The notes under the pieces were generated by a model. The model was not told the DNA's origin, did not search any database, and worked only from the letters and a program-made list of their open reading frames with translations. The position numbers and the translations under genes are program-made. Shown in pieces: positions 36,193-48,080 of a stretch of DNA of 64,000 nucleotides (position 1 is the stretch's first letter; each line of letters opens with the position of its first letter). The stretch is from Euonymus europaeus (Eukaryota > Streptophyta > Magnoliopsida > Celastrales > Celastraceae), in the NCBI GenBank assembly GCA_963580455.1, contig OY756972.1, positions 17,127,001 through 17,191,000 on the forward strand, given 5' to 3'.

Positions 36193-36733
36193 ATATATAT
36201 ATAAACCCAGAATTCTTTGAATTTTTCCTCTGTGGATTATTAAAAATTATTTCCTTCCATTTAAGGGTTAAGATTTAGTGTTTAGGATTTTGGGGCTTAA
36301 GAGTTTAGGGTTTAGAGTTTTGGGTTATTTTTATTTGAATTACATGAATTTTATAATTTTTTTGTTATATTTTATGAAATCTTCTGAACTTTTTTGCTCA
36401 ATTTTAAAAATTCTTCTTATTTTTTTGGTGAATTTTGTGAAATCTTCTAAATTTTGGACAATTTTGAGAAATCTTTTTTTTTAGAAATTCTATAATTTTT
36501 TGTTATATTTTATGAAATCATCTGAATTTTTTTACTTAATTTTCAAAATTTATTTGATTTGTTTGGGTGAGTTTTGACAAATTTTCTGAATTCTGGATAT
36601 GTTTGAGAGATTCTCTTATTTAATTGAAAGGATTTGACGAATGAATATTTAAACATATCGATAATGAGTTTTATTGGAAAGAGTGTTTTGTTCTGATTTT
36701 GAATCTATATAGTTTTTTTTTAAAGATTCACAA
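36193..36733. repeat. AT-rich block with degenerate TTTAGGG-like repeats
   Basis: Homologous to 5222-5756; no gene. Confidence 0.55.
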
Positions 36734-38817
36734 ATAACTCGTTCAATAAAAATGTGTATTCCATTTACTACCTTCAATATTTTAGTATTTCAAAACATCC
36801 TTTAAATAATTATGGACAAAACTACACTTATTCCAATAAATTCTTATGTGTATGACATATGCTGACATCATTATATTCTTTTTTATTTTTTTCTTTTAAA
36901 AACTTTAAAACAATTTTATCTCTCAAAATATAAGTTGGATTTTTTTTAAAAAAAAAGATTCATAATCAATATGATTTCTTTACAATGAGCTAGACTCATG
37001 ATCGATATGTTTCAATGTTCATTCATCAAATCCTCTAAATGAACTCAAGGTTTTTCTCAAACTTATCTAAAATTCAGAGCATTTATCAAAACTTACCAAA
37101 ACCAATCGAAAGAGTTTTCAAAATTAAGCAAAAAAATTCAGATGATTTCATAAAAATATATCAAAAAAATATAGAATTTTTGAAAATCAAAAAAAAGAAA
37201 TCAAAAATTCAAAGGATTTCACAATCTTCTCTAAAATTTATAAGATTTCACAAAATTTACCAAAACAAATCAGAGGAATTTTTGAAATAGCAAAAAAAAG
37301 AAAAGAAGAGGATTCATAAAATACATAACAAAAACTATAAGAATTTTTGAAAATCAAACAAAAAACAACCCGAAACTCTAAATCCTAAACCTCAAAACCC
37401 TAAATCCCAAAATCCTAAACAATAAACACTAATGTCTAAAATCTTCTAAACCCTAGACTCTTAAACATTAAACATTAAAACTTATAACCATAAATCCTAT
37501 GAATGTTAACAATTCTAGTTTTAATTTCGAACAAAAAAATTTATAAATAATTAAGAAAAAATTACAAAAATAAGAAGAAAATCATAAAATTTTACTAACT
37601 TATATTCCTAAACTTTAAACCCTAAACCTTAAGTCCTTAACCCAAAAATCCTAAATAATAAATTATAATCTCCTAAACCCCAAAACCTTATACCCTTAAA
37701 CTCTAAACACTAAACTCTAATATCTTAAATCTCAAAACCTTGAACTTTATATCCTATTACTAGAAATCCTCTAAATTTTCTATAAACAATTAAGATGATT
37801 CATCAAAATCAAACAAAAAAAAGAACAAAAAATTTAGATAATCAGAGAATTTCTCAAACTTGTCAAGAATTCAGAGGATTTTACAAAACCCAGCAAAACA
37901 ATTCAGAAGAGTTTTTGAAATTATGCAAAAAAATTCAGAGGATTTCTTACCCAAAATTCAGATGATTTCTTACCCAAAATTCAGAAGATTTTCGCAAAAG
38001 TCAACAAAACAGCTAGACATTGTTCTGGTATTTGGTTTTGTTTGAAATATGAATTGAGTTTTATTATGATATTATTCTCTTAAGTTGTTGGCTTTTGTTG
38101 TTAGTGACCAATATAATAAAATATTGATATTTGTATTGCATAACGTGTTGTTTATGTACAACTGTTTTATTGTTGATTTTGATAATATAGTGATTCACAG
38201 ATTCTAATGAATATGCACAGATTACTAAGTCAGGTAAATTTTGTGGATGTGAGTTCACTTGATTTTTGGGAAAGAAATTTTTTTTGGTTAATCGACTCTG
38301 CACTTTGATTCATCAAAAGTGAAAATATTAGTTTATCTTTAAAAAAATATAGATAAAATACATGGTTTTCACCCAAATTTCTGGGATTGTATTTATATTT
38401 ATTTTATTATAATAATAATTTTTTAAATAAAGAACAATCATATACTAATAAGAATAAGGATAGATTTAAATGAGGGCAGAGTAAAATTGTCATTAATTAA
38501 AGTTAAAATTTAAAGTTGTCCTTATTGAGTTAAACTTCAAATAATTGGAGATGTATTGAGCTAAAAACTTTTCAAAAGGACTAAACGGAATATAAATGAC
38601 TTATCACCAAATAATTAAAAAAAAATGAGACATGTATTTTGAGTTATAAAAATATTTTAATTTTTTTTAAAAAAAATTGATGATGTCAGCATATGTCATG
38701 CGCATGAGGATTTATTAGATTAAGGGTAGTTTTGTCCATAGTTATTTGAAAGATATATTGGAATATTCAAAAGTTAAAACTAGTTAATAGAATACACATT
38801 TTTATTAAATGACTTAT
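36734..38817. mobile_element. 2.08-kb inverted-repeat element, copy 2
   Basis: Same terminal inverted repeats as copy 1, including ATGGACAAAACTAC on the left and its complement GTAGTTTTGTCCAT on the right. Degenerate AAACCCTAAA-type blocks at 37380-37480 and 37610-37720. Confidence 0.65.
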
Positions 38818-39254
38818 CGATGAATTTCTCGTTTAATTAATGTTCTTTTGAGATTTATTTATATGATTACGAAGTTATCTATGCATGCATGACATATTCT
38901 ACGAAGTTATCTCTGCATAAAATAAAGTTGCCGTTTATTGGATACTTCATCCTATATTTGTGTAGACAATAAAGTTTAATATTTGCCGTTGATCCGTCTT
39001 TTTATGTGTCAGATTCAATAATATACGAGAGTCGATAGTAAAGGGTAAAATTCTTGCTGTTTATTGGATTCATCTTCCCATTGTGGGCAGGCAATAAAGT
39101 TCCAAATGTCAGATCAATAGGAAACTTTGAACGAATCGATCAGTTTTGTATAATGACAATTCGTAAATACTACATATATATATATATATGGACCAGCATA
39201 TTGATTATCTCAAATTAATATTCTCAAATTAATTCACCGAAGTCAAAATACCTA
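38818..39254 (+). promoter_or_regulatory. Promoter and 5' leader of copy D
   Basis: Two CAAT-type modules (about 38931-38977 and 39056-39102) and a TATA run at 39173-39189, about 66 bp before the ATG. The promoter is complete relative to C and E, and it drives the only intact gene. Confidence 0.6.
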
Positions 39255-41069
39255 ATGAAGTTGTTAATTTTTTCTTTGTTGGTATTCCTCTTCGTTGAAG
39301 AAACTACTTCTGCTTTATCTCTGAACCAGAGTAAATATGAAGAAGCTATCATGGCTTTGAAAACGATGAACAAGCCCGCTCTCCTAACTATAGAGGTAAC
39401 TGTATATTAAGAAAATTTTACTTATTCAGTTATTGTTATCTATGTGTAAAGAACATATATATATATATATTGTCATTTACTGTAGTTGAAGAGAATTACC
39501 TTAACACTTGATCCATATATGAAGAGTTTAGATGGAGATCTCATTGATTGTATTGATAAAAGAAAGCAACCAGCTTTTGATCACCCTCTTCTAAAGAATC
39601 ATAAAATTCAGGTAATGAAACTATTAGTAGATATATAGTATTTTTGATCACCCTCTTCTAAAGTATTTTTTATTTAAACTAATTGACAGAAAATGCCTAA
39701 AGAATGGATGATAATGAATAAGGAAGAGTCGAAGAGTGGGAGGACTAATACAATATCTCAAGTTTGGCACAAAAATGGTACAAGATGTCCTAAGGGCAGT
39801 ATTCCTATGCGTCGAATCACTGTAGATGATATTATGAGATACAATTATGTATCTAAATTTGGAAACAAGAAACATTCTATCTATCATCAACTTACGAGAC
39901 ACTCTAACAAAATGGTACTTGCATGCAATCAATCATTTAATTCTGTAGAGATTATTATTATTATTGTCACCTAGATAATATTAATTGTACCTTTATTTAT
40001 TTATTTTGGTTGCATGATCAAAGTACGCAATAGCTACCTACTCTGCATCAGGAAACATAAATGGTGTAGCAAAAAGTGTGAAGAGCGTTAAAGGAGTGAT
40101 AAATGTGTGGAATCCAAGAGTTGATGAAGGTAGCATAAGTGTTTCCCAGATATCGGTCATATCAGGACCAAAGGACAGTTTTAATACTATTGAAACTGGA
40201 TGGCAAGTAAGTATTAATTTATTTTTAATAAAATTAAGATATATCATATTTCAAGTAATAAAATATATGTTCTACAAAAATATTTTCCTTTTCTGCCACT
40301 TAGGTAAATCATCAACTCTATGGTGACACAATAACACGATTCTTCGTATATTGGACCGTAAGTTGGTGCATTATTATAAACATGATTTATTTCTTAAAAA
40401 CTTTTACATACACATTAATCTAATTTCTTCAAAATTACACACAGACAGATGCAGATCGGGCAACAGGATGTTACGATACTCGTTGTCCAGGATTTGTACA
40501 AACAAGTGGTCATACTGTAGTGGGAGGTGCATATGACATGACATCAACTTATGAGGGAACACAATATGCTATCGAACTTGAAATTAGACTGGTAGTTAAT
40601 AGCTAAAAGCTAATTTGGTTGGTTTGATGCATTAATCCACATGCAATTGTAAACCTATTCACATAATTTCGGTGGTTAACTTAATTAGGATCCAATGGAT
40701 GGAAATTGGTGGTTGACGTATAATGATAGAGACTTGGGGTATTGGCCAGCCACTCTCTTTAATCACATGCAAAGTTCAGCCAAACACGTTACTTGGGGTG
40801 GTCTGGTGACAAACGCCGAACCCCAAGGTACACCCACTCGGACAGATATGGGGTCCGGCTACTTTGCCGGTGAGGGAAGAGACAAGGCAAGTTATGTTAA
40901 CGACTTAAGAGTAGCGATCAATGATGGCAACCTTGATCCGGTGCCTCTTAACGAGCTTCCAACGATGATGACCAATGATCAATGTTACAACATCACCAAA
41001 CACCACGTTTCAGGTATCACTTACTTATTCTATGGAGGGTCAGGCCAACGGAGTCCAACATGCCACTAA
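39255..41069 (+). CDS. Neprosin-family secreted protein, copy D (intact, 418 aa)
   Basis: Exons 39255-39395, 39486-39611, 39690-39914, 40024-40206, 40304-40357, 40445-40591 and 40689-41069. All introns are GT-AG in phase 0 and there are no stops before TAA. Residues 1 to about 20 form a signal peptide ([16 protein letters not shown]). About 28-160 are the neprosin activation peptide (DUF4409), with [22 protein letters not shown] and [12 protein letters not shown]. About 165-418 are the neprosin domain (DUF239). Glu221, in TIETGWQ, aligns with the first catalytic Glu of neprosin (Glu188). The second (Glu297), normally in Trp-Gly-Gly-Glu, is Leu331 here, at nearly the same spacing (110 versus 109 residues). 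Glu336 is nearby. Conserved cysteines in [10 protein letters not shown] and QCYNI are kept. Likely exported to the apoplast or vacuole; peptidase activity is doubtful. Family assignment is firm, activity is inference. Confidence 0.92.
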
Positions 41070-41631
41070 TGGCGAAATTTGTTATTTACGGGGCATTTAG
41101 TTCATAATTCAACGAGTATAACGATCGAGCTTCTTCGCTGCGGGTTTCTTCTTCGTTGCGCAAGTTCTGCTACTGCGGTCCTGGTCTGAAGTATCCTTTT
41201 GCATTCCTTGGCTGTGCTTTTGATTTTGATTTTGTTATGTTTTTATCTGTCTCGATTTGGCGTGGGTTCTATCTTGGACTTAAAATTGCTCTGCAGGTTG
41301 TATTCTGCCTGGTTAAGGTCGTGGCTTGGGTTATGCCTATAAGTTTGGGTTTAACGTATAAAGAGCGTGAGAATGTTAATAGTAAAATATTTATATCATC
41401 CTTCTTTCTTTTTGAAAATTAAACATAATATTTTCTTATATTTTTAAATTAAGTAATTTTATATTATGATTTTGTATAATATTCAAGGCGCTCGGAACTT
41501 TGTCATTATGGAATGAATGTTGGCCTATGAGGTCTTACTCCCCCATTTTTATTTTTATTTAAAAAATAATTTTTTTTTTACAAAATTAGCTACAAAAAAA
41601 AGAAAAGAAAAAAAGAACTCATACAATCCCA
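41070..41631. other. 3' flank of copy D
   Basis: Short flank type, as after B. The conserved GC-richer segment (about 41085-41350) can be read as an 88-codon frame with a non-ATG start; no family recognised. Confidence 0.6.
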
Positions 41632-41809
41632 GTTTGGTAGAGCATAATAGAGATTTATGCTTCTTTTCTAAACTCACAAGCTTATACGTACTTCATTTAT
41701 GCTTCAATACTCATGCGAAAGGTGTACAGCTTAATACCTCTATTAGTACTTTAAATATCCTTAGTAGTAATTTAACAGTTTATACGCTCTTATTTCAGCT
41801 CTACCAAAC
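41632..41809. mobile_element. 178-bp MITE, copy 4
   Basis: Same ends and length as the other copies. Confidence 0.75.
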
Positions 41810-42191
41810 ACAAGCCTAATATGATTGTAAACTTTTATAAAATTTCAAATTAATTCCAAAGCACACATTCCTATTCACATTGCGCTAGTACCATAATTAG
41901 GATTTGATTAGTTGCCATATAATTCAAGGTTTGTTAATTTACAAATTTTGGGAAACAACTAAAAAATATGCTTCTCCAAATATGCTTCTCGAACTTGATG
42001 TTTTGTTTTATTTGGGATAGTTACACTAGGAACCTTTATATTTATTAGATAGTAAAATTATGTTAATTAAGTTTTTTTTAATAATTGGTTTATTCTATTA
42101 AAATATTTATAAAATTAATCAAATCAATTCAAATTAATTTCTTATTGATAGCCATAGTATGCCAAATACCATTATTTTATGTAATATTAAA

Positions 42192-42303
42192 ATTCACTTT
42201 ATTTATTTGAATAAATTATGTTTATCATTTAATACGAAAAATGAAATATTCACTTTATTTATTTGAATAAAATATGTTTATCATTTAATATGAAAAATGA
42301 AAT
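42192..42303. repeat. Tandem duplication 2 x 56 bp
   Basis: Same dimer as after the other genes. Downstream, compared with unit B, about 200 bp are deleted at about 42625. Confidence 0.85.
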
Positions 42304-42652
42304 ATTGACATAAGCATCTTTTATTTTATATGGTATATAAATTGGTGTGTATAATTTGACTTACACAAGAAAGATAAATTCGTAAGTTCCTATCGAATAT
42401 AAGTAAATGATTACAGCTAAGATGGAATTGGGCGAACCATCAACCTGGCTGTGGTATAGTATTTCAGTGTACCTATCTTAGTTACGTAAAATGGTATAAC
42501 TTTAACTTACTATATTAGTACACTTGAAGTGTATTAATCGAGACTACGTGTGAGTCAATTTTTCAAGTATGACTATATGAAATTAAAATTGTACACTCAC
42601 ATTGACATTATGGAATTGTTCATAATGTCAATGCTTATATGATTTGAGATTG

Positions 42653-43297
42653 TGTTAAAACCATCTAGGTGAATTTTAATTAATCTGACACATTCAAATA
42701 AGTTAAGCGGTAAGCTTAAAAAAATTTAAAGATGTCAATTAAATCTTATATGTCAATGGTATATTTAATTGACGGGTTTTTATAACTGGACGTGAAGATT
42801 TTAATGAACAATTATAACGAAAGGCTCAGATATAATTTGAGGTAAAGTATGAGATTTAGGAGAGGTGGGCACCTACAGAGAAAACCCTAAGGGTGGCCAA
42901 CCTTATATATACACACCTTGTGTGTGTATTTTTCTAGAAGTCTTGAGACACCAGTTGACCTCTTGATTCTATAATCATTTTCATAATTTTGGTTTTTGAT
43001 TTCTTTAGGTTCTTAGTGTAAGGAGTCCACACTCTTAATTCAAGTTTGGGAATTGGTGCATATGGTGAAAGATTTGCTAGATTGAGCTTTGAATTAATTC
43101 GACCAACCCACTCATTGTTCTTAAATTAATTGGAGATCAATTCAAAAGGATGCTAGGTACCATAATTTAGTAACAGCTTAATTGCATAGATCATGCTATG
43201 ATTATCTATAATTGATAAGAAAATGTTGAAATATGTTTTTCCATTGTTTACATATATATGTTCCTTATATGTTTCTATGAGTTTTTGTTTTCCAACA
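42653..43297 (+). mobile_element. Probable solo LTR, Copia-like, copy 2
   Basis: 645 bp from TGTTAAAACC to TTTTCCAACA, nearly identical to 11826-12470. Confidence 0.4.
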
Positions 43298-43302
43298 CTT
43301 AT

Positions 43303-45412
43303 TGTAACGTCATGTCCCACGAAACCCTAATTCTCGGGCTCGTAGTCCATAACGCTACCTATATTATGGTATAAATTCACCCTACATTTAATACAGATCC
43401 ACTTCAATACACGATTTCACCAAATTAATTAAAATAACCTGATCTAAAATAAAAGTATCATCTTATATATTTTAAAAAAGCAGTAACATCCAATTAATAT
43501 CTTCTAAGTATGCCACTGTGAATCTTGCACTTTTCATCCTTGTTTTTGAATCTACACTTATTACCATACATCAAAGCTATTAGCTGTAAGTACATAAATA
43601 AATTTAATACTTAATTAATCAATCTTCCATGAAAATTAGCTTCCGTCACATGAGCATATTCTTCATAGAGCTACGGCGACACCATCAACTCCTAAGTCAG
43701 CATAATTATCTGAGAGATCATAACCTGCATCACGGAACATAGTGAGCAGAGGCCCAACAAGTAATCTCTATGCATGAATGCACATGATCATATCTTTAGG
43801 GAGCAGCTAGCCACTTAAATCATTTTTTCAGTACTTGGGCCTTAACCTAGATACACTGCTACAGAGAAATCGGTCGGAATTTTCTTTAATTTAGTGTTCT
43901 ACTAAAGAACACTTTCCAATCAATAAAAAATTTTCTTTCCAGTCAACATAACCTCAACATATACCCCCTCTGAAGCAATAGTACCCAGTTCGTAAAATAT
44001 TTTATCCTTATGTGCATGCCGTGTATGTCATGTTTTGTGCAAAACAAAAAAATAAACATTAGTTTCATAAACATTATAATTTCACATCACATTCCATTCA
44101 AAAATAACATTAACAAACAATCATCTCAGTATTCCATAATACAGTTGCATCATCGTGTATGAAATATCATAATTCCAAGACAATCAATCAATGCAATCAA
44201 ACAACACTTTTTACACAGTTATATCATAACCAACACATTTATCGAAGTGTATACAGTTGGATATTACTTACCTTTGTACATTTTCATAATTCCAACAATT
44301 TCAACTGTGAAATGTTGTTCGTGAAATTAATATTAACACCTATATCTATTAACATTTATTTAAACCATTTATCTTAAATTTATTTAAATAATTCTTTTAT
44401 CTTAAATTCTGCATCAAATTGAAATAGACCGGTCAAAGTGTTCTTCCAGTACCAATCGAGTTGGCTAGACCTGATTCTACCCTTCTTTTTCCCTACCCGA
44501 GTCTTACTAGACCCATTTGGTGGCAAAGGAGGGTCATCGCCTATAGTAGCGTGGTGAGGGTCACGCCTGACACCAATCGACTAGTCATGACAAGGTGATT
44601 CATTCCTGTGATTCTTTACCTAAAAAGTAGTCGGAGATTAGCATATCTCGGCGTCAATGGTCTCGACCCGTGAGCTTCAACTCCTTCAATATTGACGACC
44701 TAAACCGATTCAGTTCCATCCAAAAATGACCTCCTTGAACTCCCCGCACCAAGATGGTTCTCCCCATGTCAGCCGTTTCGCGATTTGTCGCTGACAGTAC
44801 AAAGGGGTGTTTCTGTCGCCACCTCTCTACAGTGTGCGCTAGGACTAGGTTTTTCCCCCACCTCGTGATATGTGCATCCCATTATTTTAATTTTTAATTT
44901 GAATATCTATCATTTTAGTTTTACTATTTTACCCCTATCCTTCCCAATTATTTACATTAAAAATCCTACTTAATTTACAATTTTGCCATTAACTTTCCTA
45001 TTCTAGAATCCATAAGAATTTCATCTTAACTCTAATTCCGACGATTCTTATGCCCATAATTTTTATTTTCTATATAGAATTTTATGAAAAATATTTCAAT
45101 CTCAGTTAACACATATTAGTACACACACTAAAAATTATAATAAATACCACGTACTAATTGCATGCAACCCAACTTTATTTACAATTTTTTCATTGCCTAT
45201 GATTTATTTTCTATTCTAACTCTTACTCCAAAAATTCATAGTAGTTCTATTTTGACTCTAATTTCAATAATCCATGTTCTCGTAAAATTATTTTTTCATT
45301 TAGAATTCATGAAAAATATTCCAATTTTATTTAATTCATCTGTATTATTTCACCAATTTACCTTAATCAGAAATTAATCATCAGATAATTTATTTTGCAC
45401 ATATTGAAAATC
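43303..45412 (-). mobile_element. Degenerate gypsy-type LTR remnant, copy 2
   Basis: Homologous to 12476-14580; starts TGTAACGTCATGTCCCAC. No gene. Confidence 0.38.
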
Positions 45413-45417
45413 ATAAA

Positions 45418-45627
45418 TGTCACGCCCCTCTCCAGGATAGGTGCAGATGAGCACCCATGAATCCCAGAGACGTGACCGGCAGGGAACTCCTCTGTTCCCC
45501 GAACCGGATTTACACCTCAAGCTACCCAAATACTACATAAGTAATCTCACATATCATAGAATATCATCATAATGAAGTCCTATCCGGACTCTCGAGAAAA
45601 AACCAAACATCAGGAGGTGGGCCCCAC
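45418..45627 (-). repeat. Truncated 3' LTR
   Basis: Matches the first ~210 bp (+ strand) of 49835-51037, from TGTCACGCCCC to GGTGGGCCCCAC, then switches directly to integrase sequence. Confidence 0.85.
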
Positions 45628-45990
45628 CAATCTCCGCCTACGATCTGCATAACTCTTCTGACGTGACTGAGCCGTCAGAAGTCGCTGTCTGATAACTGCC
45701 ACAGCCTCAGTGGTCTGCTGAATCAAATCTGGTCCCAACAGGGGTCTGTCCCCAACCTCCGACCAACAAAGTGGTGACCTACATGGTCTACCATAAAGTG
45801 CCTCAAATGGTGCCATCTGAATACTACTCTGATAAGAGTTGTTATACACAAACTCTACCAGTGGAACATGCGTCTCCCAATCACCCCTGAAATCCATAAC
45901 ACACGACCGAAGCATATCCTCCAAAATCTGTATAGTCCTCTCACTCTGACCGTCAGTCTGTGGGTGAAACACCGTACTAAAACTCAGCAT
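45610..45990 (-). pseudogene. Gypsy integrase C-terminal part
   Basis: 126 codons in a different frame from the main pol frame. It carries FHPQTDGQSERT, including the catalytic Glu of the integrase DDE triad, then LVEFVYNNSYQ and LYGRPCRSPLCW. It ends abruptly in LTR sequence after SYADRRRR, so the last integrase residues and any chromodomain are gone. Confidence 0.85.
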
Positions 45991-48080
45991 CGTCCCCAGA
46001 GTGTCCTGAAAACTGCTCCAAAAGCGAAAGTGAAACGAGGATCCCTGTCGGATACAATGGACACGGGTACCCCATGTAGCCGTACGACCTCTCGAATGTA
46101 AAGTCTAGTAAGTGTCTCCACCGAGTCAGTCTGCTGAATCGGTAAAAAGTGAGCAGTCTTCGTCAATCTATCAACAACAACCCACACAGTATCATGCCTC
46201 CTCACAGTCCTCGGTAAACCCATCACAAAATCCATACACACATGCTCCCACTTCCACTCAGGCAATGGAAGCGGCTGTAACAATCCAGGAGGTCTCCTAT
46301 GCTCTGCCTTCACCTGCTGACAGGTAAGACATCTCAACACAGTCTGGGCCACATCTCTCTTCAGTCCGCTCCACCAATACTGTCTCTGTACATCTCGATA
46401 CATCTTAGTAGCACCAGGATGTATCGCGAACTGAGAATAGTATGCCTCTCTAAGTATCTCATCTCTCAACTCAACATCTTCTGGAACCACTAATCGACCT
46501 CTAAAACGAACTCCTCCATCAGCACCACAAATCCAACCATCCATATCCTCAATATCATCAAAAATCGCATCACCAAGCTGTGCATCCAACACCTTCTGTA
46601 CTAATGCTGGACGGCTCACCAAACTGCTCAAAAAACACCTATCACCCCTGTCACTAACATCTAATCGGTACTGCCCAATGGTGTCCACCAACTCAAACTC
46701 CCGCAGTGACAGTCGTGCCACTGCCAACTTCCTACTCAAGGCGTCAGCCACCACATTGGCCTTGCCTGGATGATACTGCAATGAGAAATCATAATCTCCA
46801 AGGTACTCCATCCATATCCGCTGCCTCTGATTCAGATCCTTCTGTGTAAATAAGTGTCGTAAACTCCTGTGATCTGAGAACACCTCAAACTGCTCCCCAT
46901 AAAGGTAATGTCTCCACTGCTTAAGTGCAAACACTATAGCAGCCAACTCCAAATCATGTACGGGATAATTCCTCTCATGTGGCTTCAACAGTCGTGAAGC
47001 ATACTCTACCACCCTCTCCTGCTGCATGAGCACACATCCTAAACCAATCCCTGAAGCATCACAATATACATGATAACCAATACCACTATCCGGAATGGTC
47101 AGGACTGGAGGTGATGTGAGTCGGGTCTTCAGCTCCCGAAAAGCCTGCTCACATCTATCAGTCCATACGAAAGGAACACCCTTCCGCGTCAACTCAGTCA
47201 TCGGTGAAGCAATCCGTGAAAATCCCTCTATAAACCTCCTGTAGTAACCTGCTAATCCCAGGAAACTATGAATCTCTCCCACTGTCCTCGGAGTCCTCCA
47301 ATCCAACACAGCCTTCACCTTGGCAGGATCCACTGCCACCCCATCTCTGGATATCACATGCCCCAAGAATCTCACCTGAGTCGCCCAAAACTCGCACTTA
47401 CTCAGCTTGGCATACAACTGATGCTCTCTGAGTGTCTGCAAAACAATCTCCAAATGCGCTCTATGCTCCTCCTCTGTGGCCGAATACACAAATATATCAT
47501 CGATGAAGACTATCACAAACTGGTCAAGATACTGTCTGAACACTCTATGCATCAAATCCATAAAAGCTGCTGGGGCATTGGTCAGCCCAAACGGCATGAC
47601 CAGAAACTCATAATGACCATATCGAGTACGAAATGCCGTCTTCGATATGTCCTCCTCCCGAATCCTCAACCGGTGATAACCTGACCTGAGATCAATCTTG
47701 GAGTAATAGTGACTACCCCTCAATTGATCAAACAAATCATTTATCCTCGGTAACGGGTAATTTTTCTTCACAGTCACCCTATTCAACTTCCTGTAGTCCA
47801 CACACATCCTCATCGATCCGTCCTTCTTCTTCACGAAGAGAACTGGAGCACCCCATGGTGAAGTACTGGGTCTAATAAATCCTAAACCCTGCAACTCCCG
47901 CAACTGCCTATCCAACTCTCTCAACTCTGCTGGAGCCATCCTATACGGTGGAATAGAAATCGGGTCTGTACCCAGATATAACTCAATCACAAAATCAATC
48001 TCTCGCTGTGGTGATAATCCTGGTAACTCATCAGGAAATACATCCAAATACTCCTCTACCACAGGCACAGCCGTAATAGC
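45984..48080 (-). pseudogene. Gypsy pol: reverse transcriptase, RNase H, integrase N-terminal part
   Basis: A 694-codon frame. Reverse transcriptase (about residues 40-230) with [29 protein letters not shown] and the catalytic FIDDI. RNase H (about 330-450) with YCDASG, DLELAA and [10 protein letters not shown]. Integrase zinc finger (about 555-595; [14 protein letters not shown]) and the first two catalytic Asp ([15 protein letters not shown]). The frame is lost near 46030, in the tract after SDRDPRF, and integrase resumes in the next ORF. It continues in the same frame as gag-protease, separated only by a TAG at 48081-48083. Confidence 0.92.

Noticed and set aside
38064..38303. Conserved minus-strand 79-codon frame (also at 63003-63242)
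   Set aside because: Differs little between units because the DNA itself is nearly identical; the matching region near 7060-7310 is not open over the same length, and no family is recognised.
47268..47684. Plus-strand 138-codon frame over gypsy pol
   Set aside because: Antisense to clear reverse transcriptase coding sequence.
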